From: Lachnospira sp. UBA3790
Lineage (GTDB): Bacteria > Bacillota > Clostridia > Lachnospirales > Lachnospiraceae
Assembly: GCA_002369135.1 (NCBI GenBank)
Contig: DFEY01000003.1
Location: 693,432-757,431 of the forward strand
DNA: 64,000 nt
Direction of reading: 5' to 3'
The notes beneath the pieces are model-generated. The model saw only the letters and a list, made by a program, of their open reading frames with translations. It did no database searches and was not told where the DNA came from. Both the position numbers and the translations under genes were made by a program. Positions within the stretch are counted from its first letter, which is position 1, and each line of letters starts with the position of its first letter. This document shows, piece by piece, positions 60,075 to 64,000 of the stretch.

Positions 60075-61475
60075 TTAATTTATTACTGTTGGGTCATATG
60101 ATTCCGACTCCGCTGGCGTTGGTTCTGTAGGTGTTGGTCTAGTTGGCTGTTGTGTAGTAGTTGGTTCTACTGGCCAAACAATCTGAGTACCATCACCGCA
60201 GTAAATCTTTCTAATACCAAATCTAGCTGCCACCACATTCTTTTCTGTTCTCTCGCCATTTCCTTTGAAGATGACGAAATCATAGCCTTTATATTTTTTA
60301 TTATATTCGCTTCCGCACTTAGAAGCTTTATTCTCAACCATTGTTCTGTACTGTGCATCTGTTATGCTAATCTTTGTCTTGCCATAACTGCTTCCAGCTT
60401 TCACATTCTTCTGAACGCCAAAGTAAATAGCGTTTCTCTTAATGTTAGTGAATGAGTTTCCTTTGATTGTAATTCCTTGTACTCCACCACCAGAAATACC
60501 ATGTGAACCAGAACTGTATGTTAAATTACTTGATTTTCCAATTGTATTAAAACTGTTATTCTGAATGACTGCGTTTTGCCAGTTAAGAACAAACACGCCG
60601 TTATCATAAATATTATTAAAACTATTACCAATAACTATTACATTCTGATGATAAACATGCTTACCACCCTTTTGTGAGTACTTGTGCGTTCCAATTCCTC
60701 TTGTTGTTCCATTGAATGTATTATTTTGAATTGTCACATTTACGCAAGGAGTTAAATCCTTTTTAACCCACTTAAGTGGAATACCATGTGTCTTGGCATC
60801 TGGCGTATCAACGTTGATCGCTTCTTTGTTGTAGTTCTTTTTCTTTGTCTTTGCAACGGCTGCGCCAAAGTAATTGTTATGAATGTTTACGTTTCTAGAG
60901 CCGTTCACCTCTATGTAGTGATCTCCGTTCATACCTTTAAATGTGATTCCAGAAATCTCTACTCCATCATTGTGAGCGCAAGCTATACACATTCCATACT
61001 TTTTCTTCATGTCAAAAGTTACCTTCCCTTTAGCGATAAATTTCACATTCTTTGAACCCTTGTAACCCTTAACACTATTCTTCTTCATAGATTTTTTCTT
61101 TGGAACTATTTGCCACATACCACTGGCAGCCTTCTGACCCTTAATTCCAGTCTTGCTAGTTTTGACAAACTTAACTCCACTCTTGAAAATGATTGTGATG
61201 TTTGAAGGAACACAGATAGCATTACAGATTTTGTAAGTACCTTTCTTTATAGTAAGAGTTCCGCCACCCTTCTTTCTCATCTTCTCAAGATAAGAGTTTA
61301 GTCCTAAGTAATCGTTTGTATACTTGTTTGCATGTGAATGGTATGTCTTTTTAGCCATCTTCTTCAAAGCTTTTTTATTTACTGTATAGTTTGCTTTGGA
61401 ATAAGCAGGCTGATAAACACTAACAGATGCAACAACTAAAACAATTACTAATAATAAACATTTAACCTTTTTCAT
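60075..61475 (-). CDS. Secreted right-handed beta-helix protein (pectate-lyase-like fold)
   Basis: 466 residues. The signal peptide ends near AYSKA (about 26-27). Several parallel beta-helix coils follow, recognisable by repeated NxSFN/NNxF patterns such as VTIQNNTFNGT, VIGNSFNNIYD, VIQNNSFNTIG and ITIKGNSFTNI. The last ~30 residues are a Pro/Thr linker (PTTTQQPTRPTPTEPTP) that ends with no further domain. It may cleave or bind a polysaccharide; no catalytic residue set is assignable. It sits between tpiA and gpmI. Confidence 0.85.
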   Translation of the reverse strand: MKKVKCLLLVIVLVVASVSVYQPAYSKANYTVNKKALKKMAKKTYHSHANKYTNDYLGLNSYLEKMRKKGGGTLTIKKGTYKICNAICVPSNITIIFKSGVKFVKTSKTGIKGQKAASGMWQIVPKKKSMKKNSVKGYKGSKNVKFIAKGKVTFDMKKKYGMCIACAHNDGVEISGITFKGMNGDHYIEVNGSRNVNIHNNYFGAAVAKTKKKNYNKEAINVDTPDAKTHGIPLKWVKKDLTPCVNVTIQNNTFNGTTRGIGTHKYSQKGGKHVYHQNVIVIGNSFNNIYDNGVFVLNWQNAVIQNNSFNTIGKSSNLTYSSGSHGISGGGVQGITIKGNSFTNIKRNAIYFGVQKNVKAGSSYGKTKISITDAQYRTMVENKASKCGSEYNKKYKGYDFVIFKGNGERTEKNVVAARFGIRKIYCGDGTQIVWPVEPTTTQQPTRPTPTEPTPAESESYDPTVIN

Positions 61476-61539
61476 AGCTTGTCTCCCTTAATTAAAAGTC
61501 CTCATTGTTCGTCTATTATCTTATCATAAAAATTTGATA

Positions 61540-61569
61540 AAAAGCCTTAGTCTAACGACCAAGGCTTTT
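61540..61569 (-). terminator. Terminator after tpiA
   Basis: AAAAGCCTT (61540-61548) pairs with AAGGCTTTT (61561-61569); on the minus strand T residues follow. It separates pgk-tpiA from the beta-helix gene. Confidence 0.85.
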
Positions 61570-61572
61570 ATT

Positions 61573-62322
61573 TTATTTGTTGTAATTTACAATCTTTCCA
61601 AAGTCAGCCTTAAGACTAGCTCCACCAACTAATCCACCGTCAATATTTGGCTTAGCCAAAAGTTCAGCAGCATTGTCAGCGTTCATTGATCCACCATACT
61701 GAATTCTGATGGCATCAGCTGTAGCCTCATCGTATACTTCTTTGATGCAATCTCTGATAGCTGCACAAACTTCTTCAGCCTGATCAGATGTAGCTGTTTT
61801 GCCAGTACCGATAGCCCAGATTGGCTCGTAAGCAATAACAGTGTCTTTTGCATCGTCTGCACTTACACCCTGGTATGCAATCTTAATCTGCATTCTTACC
61901 CAGTCAATAGTGATTCCCTGCTCTCTCTGTTCAAGAGTTTCACCACAACAGATAATTGGTGTAATACCATGTTCAATTGCCTTAAGCACTTTTTTGTTAA
62001 CTGTCTCATCAGTCTCTGCAAAGTACTCACGTCTTTCAGAGTGACCAATGATTACATATTTTACACCAGCGTCTGTTAGCATATTTGGAGCAATCTCTCC
62101 TGTGTATGCACCGCTCTCTTCAAAGAAAAGATTCTCAGCACCAATGTTAATGTTTGTATCCTTTGTAGCTTCCACTGCTGGAACGATGTCGATAGCTGGT
62201 ACGCAGAAAACTACATCCACTTCATCATTTGCTACTAAAGGTTTTAGTTCATCTATAAGTGCAACTGCCTCTGATGGAGTTTTGTTCATCTTCCAGTTGC
62301 CTGCAATAATTTTCTTTCTCAT
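61573..62322 (-). CDS. tpiA: Triosephosphate isomerase
   Basis: 249 residues. Catalytic residues are in GNWKMN (Lys near 11), IGHSERR (His near 94) and AYEPIWAIGTGKTA (Glu near 165, with the flexible loop), and the phosphate-binding IQYGGSM and GLVGGASL motifs end it. It interconverts dihydroxyacetone phosphate and glyceraldehyde 3-phosphate. It follows pgk by 11 bp in the same unit. Confidence 0.98.
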   Translation of the reverse strand: MRKKIIAGNWKMNKTPSEAVALIDELKPLVANDEVDVVFCVPAIDIVPAVEATKDTNINIGAENLFFEESGAYTGEIAPNMLTDAGVKYVIIGHSERREYFAETDETVNKKVLKAIEHGITPIICCGETLEQREQGITIDWVRMQIKIAYQGVSADDAKDTVIAYEPIWAIGTGKTATSDQAEEVCAAIRDCIKEVYDEATADAIRIQYGGSMNADNAAELLAKPNIDGGLVGGASLKADFGKIVNYNK

Positions 62323-62333
62323 ATCAATTCTCC

Positions 62334-63539
62334 TTATTTGTCGTTTGCTGCTACTACACCAGGAAGTTCTTTGCCCTCTAAGAATTCAAGAGAAGCTCCA
62401 CCACCTGTTGAGATGTGTGTCATCTTATCACCAAAACCTAGGTTGTTAACTGCAGCTGCTGAGTCACCACCACCGATAATTGTAGTAGCATCTGTGTCAG
62501 CCAAAGCCTTTGCAACAGCAATTGTACCTTCTGCCAAGCATGGGTTTTCTGAAACGCCCATAGGTCCATTCCATACAACAGTCTTAGCATTCTTAACTGC
62601 GTTTGCAAAAATCTCTCTAGTCTTAGGTCCGATATCCAAACCTTCCATATCTTCTGGAATTTCGTTTGTAGCAACGATTTCTGTATCGATAGGTGCATCG
62701 ATTGGATCTGGGAAATCTTTTGAAGCAACTGTGTCGATAGGAAGTAATAATTCTTTGCCCATCTCTTCAGCTTTCTTCATCATCTCTAGACAGTAATCTA
62801 GTTTAGTATCATCTACTAAAGATTTACCAACGCTTCCACCTTGTGCTTTAACAAATGTGTAAGCCATACCACCACCGATGATAAGTGTATCGCACTTAGC
62901 TAGTAGGTTATCGATTACATTTAGTTTATCAGCAACCTTTGCGCCACCCAAGATAGCAACGAAAGGTCTAACTGGATTGTTTACTGCATTTCCTAGGAAG
63001 TCAATTTCCTTCTGCATTAAATATCCAACTACTGCTGTATCAACATATTCAGTAACACCAACGTTTGAGCAGTGTGCTCTGTGTGCTGTACCGAATGCGT
63101 CATTTACAAATACATCACAAAGAGATGCCAAGTCCTTTGAGAACTCTTCACCATTCTTTGTCTCTTCTGCTCTGTAACGAGTGTTCTCTAGTAGAACAAC
63201 GTCTCCGTCATTCATAGCGTCCACTGCAGCTTTTGCATTAGGGCCAACTACTTCGTTATCTGGAGCAAACTTAACTTCTTTTCCTAGAAGTTCAGATAGT
63301 CTCTTAGCTACTGGAGCAAGTGACATTTCTGGTAGAGGCTCGCCCTTTGGCTTACCTAAGTGTGAACAAAGAATAACTTTGCCACCGTCATTTATTAATT
63401 TCTTAATTGTAGGAAGAGCTGCTATTAGACGGTTTTCGTCAGTAATCTTTCCGTCAATCAAAGGTACGTTGAAATCACATCTAACTAATACCTTTTTGCC
63501 AGCTACATTAATGTCGTCAACTGTTTTTTTGTTTAACAT
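62334..63539 (-). CDS. pgk: Phosphoglycerate kinase
   Basis: 401 residues. The N-terminal substrate domain has VRCDFNVPL (near 18-26), LCSHLGKPKG and LLENTRYRAEE; the C-terminal nucleotide domain has FVAILGGAKVADKL and the GGGDSAAA loop. It makes ATP in glycolysis. It lies 89 bp after gapA, separated by a hairpin, with a GCGAGG ribosome site. Confidence 0.98.
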   Translation of the reverse strand: MLNKKTVDDINVAGKKVLVRCDFNVPLIDGKITDENRLIAALPTIKKLINDGGKVILCSHLGKPKGEPLPEMSLAPVAKRLSELLGKEVKFAPDNEVVGPNAKAAVDAMNDGDVVLLENTRYRAEETKNGEEFSKDLASLCDVFVNDAFGTAHRAHCSNVGVTEYVDTAVVGYLMQKEIDFLGNAVNNPVRPFVAILGGAKVADKLNVIDNLLAKCDTLIIGGGMAYTFVKAQGGSVGKSLVDDTKLDYCLEMMKKAEEMGKELLLPIDTVASKDFPDPIDAPIDTEIVATNEIPEDMEGLDIGPKTREIFANAVKNAKTVVWNGPMGVSENPCLAEGTIAVAKALADTDATTIIGGGDSAAAVNNLGFGDKMTHISTGGGASLEFLEGKELPGVVAANDK

Positions 63540-63581
63540 TTTTTTACCTCGCTTATTTTTTTAGGTTTTACCCTTTAACAT

Positions 63582-63613
63582 TATAAAAGGGTCTAGCATC
63601 GGCCAGACCCTTT
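63582..63613 (-). terminator. Hairpin between gapA and pgk with an alternative pairing
   Basis: AAAGGGTCT (63586-63594) pairs with AGACCCTTT (63605-63613). The minus-strand T-run is only four. The AAAGGGT arm can instead pair with ACCCTTT at 63570-63576, giving a mutually exclusive hairpin that runs into the pgk leader. Confidence 0.65.
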
Positions 63614-63628
63614 AAAATCAAATTTTAT

Positions 63629-64000
63629 TTATGCTAACTCTGAGAAGTATTTGATTGTTCTAACCATCTGGCTTGTGTATGAATTTTCGTTATCATACCA
63701 TGAAACAACCTGTACTTCATATGTGTCATCATCAATCTGAGAAACCATAGTCTGTGTAGCATCGAATAATGAACCATACTTCATACCAATGATATCACTT
63801 GATACGATTTCGTCTTCGTTGTATCCGAATGAATCGTTAGCTGCTGCCTTCATAGCTGCGTTAATTCCATCAACAGTGATGTCTTTACCCTTAACAACAG
63901 CTGTAAGAACTGTAGTTGAACCTGTTGGAACAGGTACTCTCTGTGCAGAACCAATTAGCTTACCGTTAAGCTCTGGAATAACAAGACCGATAGCCTTAGC
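63629..64000 (-). CDS. gapA: Glyceraldehyde-3-phosphate dehydrogenase, C-terminal part (truncated by window edge)
   Basis: The reading frame is open from the window edge (64000) to the stop, 123 residues. It carries the C-terminal catalytic-domain signatures LNGKLIGSAQRVPVPTGS, IVSSDIIGMKYGSLFDATQT and VVSWYDNENSYTSQMVRTI. The active-site Cys and the NAD domain lie beyond the window. It is first in a gapA-pgk-tpiA glycolytic cluster. Confidence 0.96.
   Translation of the reverse strand, partial: AKAIGLVIPELNGKLIGSAQRVPVPTGSTTVLTAVVKGKDITVDGINAAMKAAANDSFGYNEDEIVSSDIIGMKYGSLFDATQTMVSQIDDDTYEVQVVSWYDNENSYTSQMVRTIKYFSELA

Noticed and set aside
62338..62796. 152-residue plus-strand ORF
   Set aside because: It is a shadow of pgk, with Ser/Ala/Pro-rich composition typical of antisense frames.
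1..64000. CRISPR arrays, insertion sequences, prophage, integrated elements
   Set aside because: No regularly spaced repeats, transposase, integrase or phage structural genes were seen; gene order is housekeeping throughout.

Overview
The window is AT-rich, gene-dense chromosomal DNA of a Gram-positive anaerobe of the Clostridia, most likely a Lachnospiraceae relative. This rests on the gene order cysS-mrnC-rlmB, an ntp-type V-ATPase operon ordered as in Enterococcus, a two-gene SufC/SufB-like iron-sulfur system beside a separate iscS-iscU pair, BspA-type leucine-rich repeat and PT-linker secreted proteins, and a small DUF6472-like protein. Species was not determined. Nearly all genes lie on the minus strand. 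The plus-strand genes are a PAP2 protein, a small membrane protein, nth and an Rrf2 regulator. I see no phage, insertion sequence, CRISPR array or rRNA. No stretch over 300 bases is empty; the longest gap (4495-4955) holds two tRNAs, hairpins and two promoters.

Layout. 1-4.5 kb: 3' part of ilvN, tRNA-Thr, then the ispF-GNAT-cysS-mrnC-rlmB operon. 4.5-8.8 kb: tRNA-Val/tRNA-Met, a PAP2 gene, a HAD/CPBP-protease/glycosyltransferase operon and a small membrane protein. 8.8-19.1 kb: argS with a UDP-sugar pyrophosphorylase, carAB with a Ser/Thr kinase, an HD dNTPase and nth. 19.1-23.9 kb: a response regulator and histidine kinase followed by a BspA-like LRR surface protein and a PepSY membrane protein. 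24-28.2 kb: metallophosphoesterase, sufC, sufB/D, thyA, folA. 28.2-30.7 kb: ldh, HD hydrolase, serine hydrolase. 30.7-35.3 kb: iscS-iscU-metY-cysK with a divergent Rrf2 regulator. 35.3-45.4 kb: hflX, a YcxB-like protein, a ClC channel, a secreted GH16 glucanase, an aminotransferase/DUF6472/PAP2/patatin operon and an amino-acid ABC importer. 45.5-57.1 kb: secG, rnr, then smpB with the nine-gene V-ATPase operon. 57.2-64 kb: a lipoprotein and the glycolytic genes gapA-pgk-tpiA-gpmI, interrupted by a secreted beta-helix protein.

The most interesting signals are regulatory. Two plus-strand genes (PAP2 and nth) have an extended -10 box exactly six bases before their ATG and no Shine-Dalgarno, which predicts leaderless mRNAs. 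Divergent gene pairs share or overlap -35 boxes, and a 22-bp G/C-rich inverted repeat sits between the divergent HD and nth promoters. The two-component system and the LRR gene carry nearly the same tandem 11-bp direct repeat upstream, which predicts an autoregulated surface-protein regulon. A palindrome overlaps the -35 of the iscS promoter beside its divergent Rrf2 regulator.

Functions are assigned from recognisable motifs and context only; no database search was run. Promoter, operator and terminator calls are readings of the sequence by eye.
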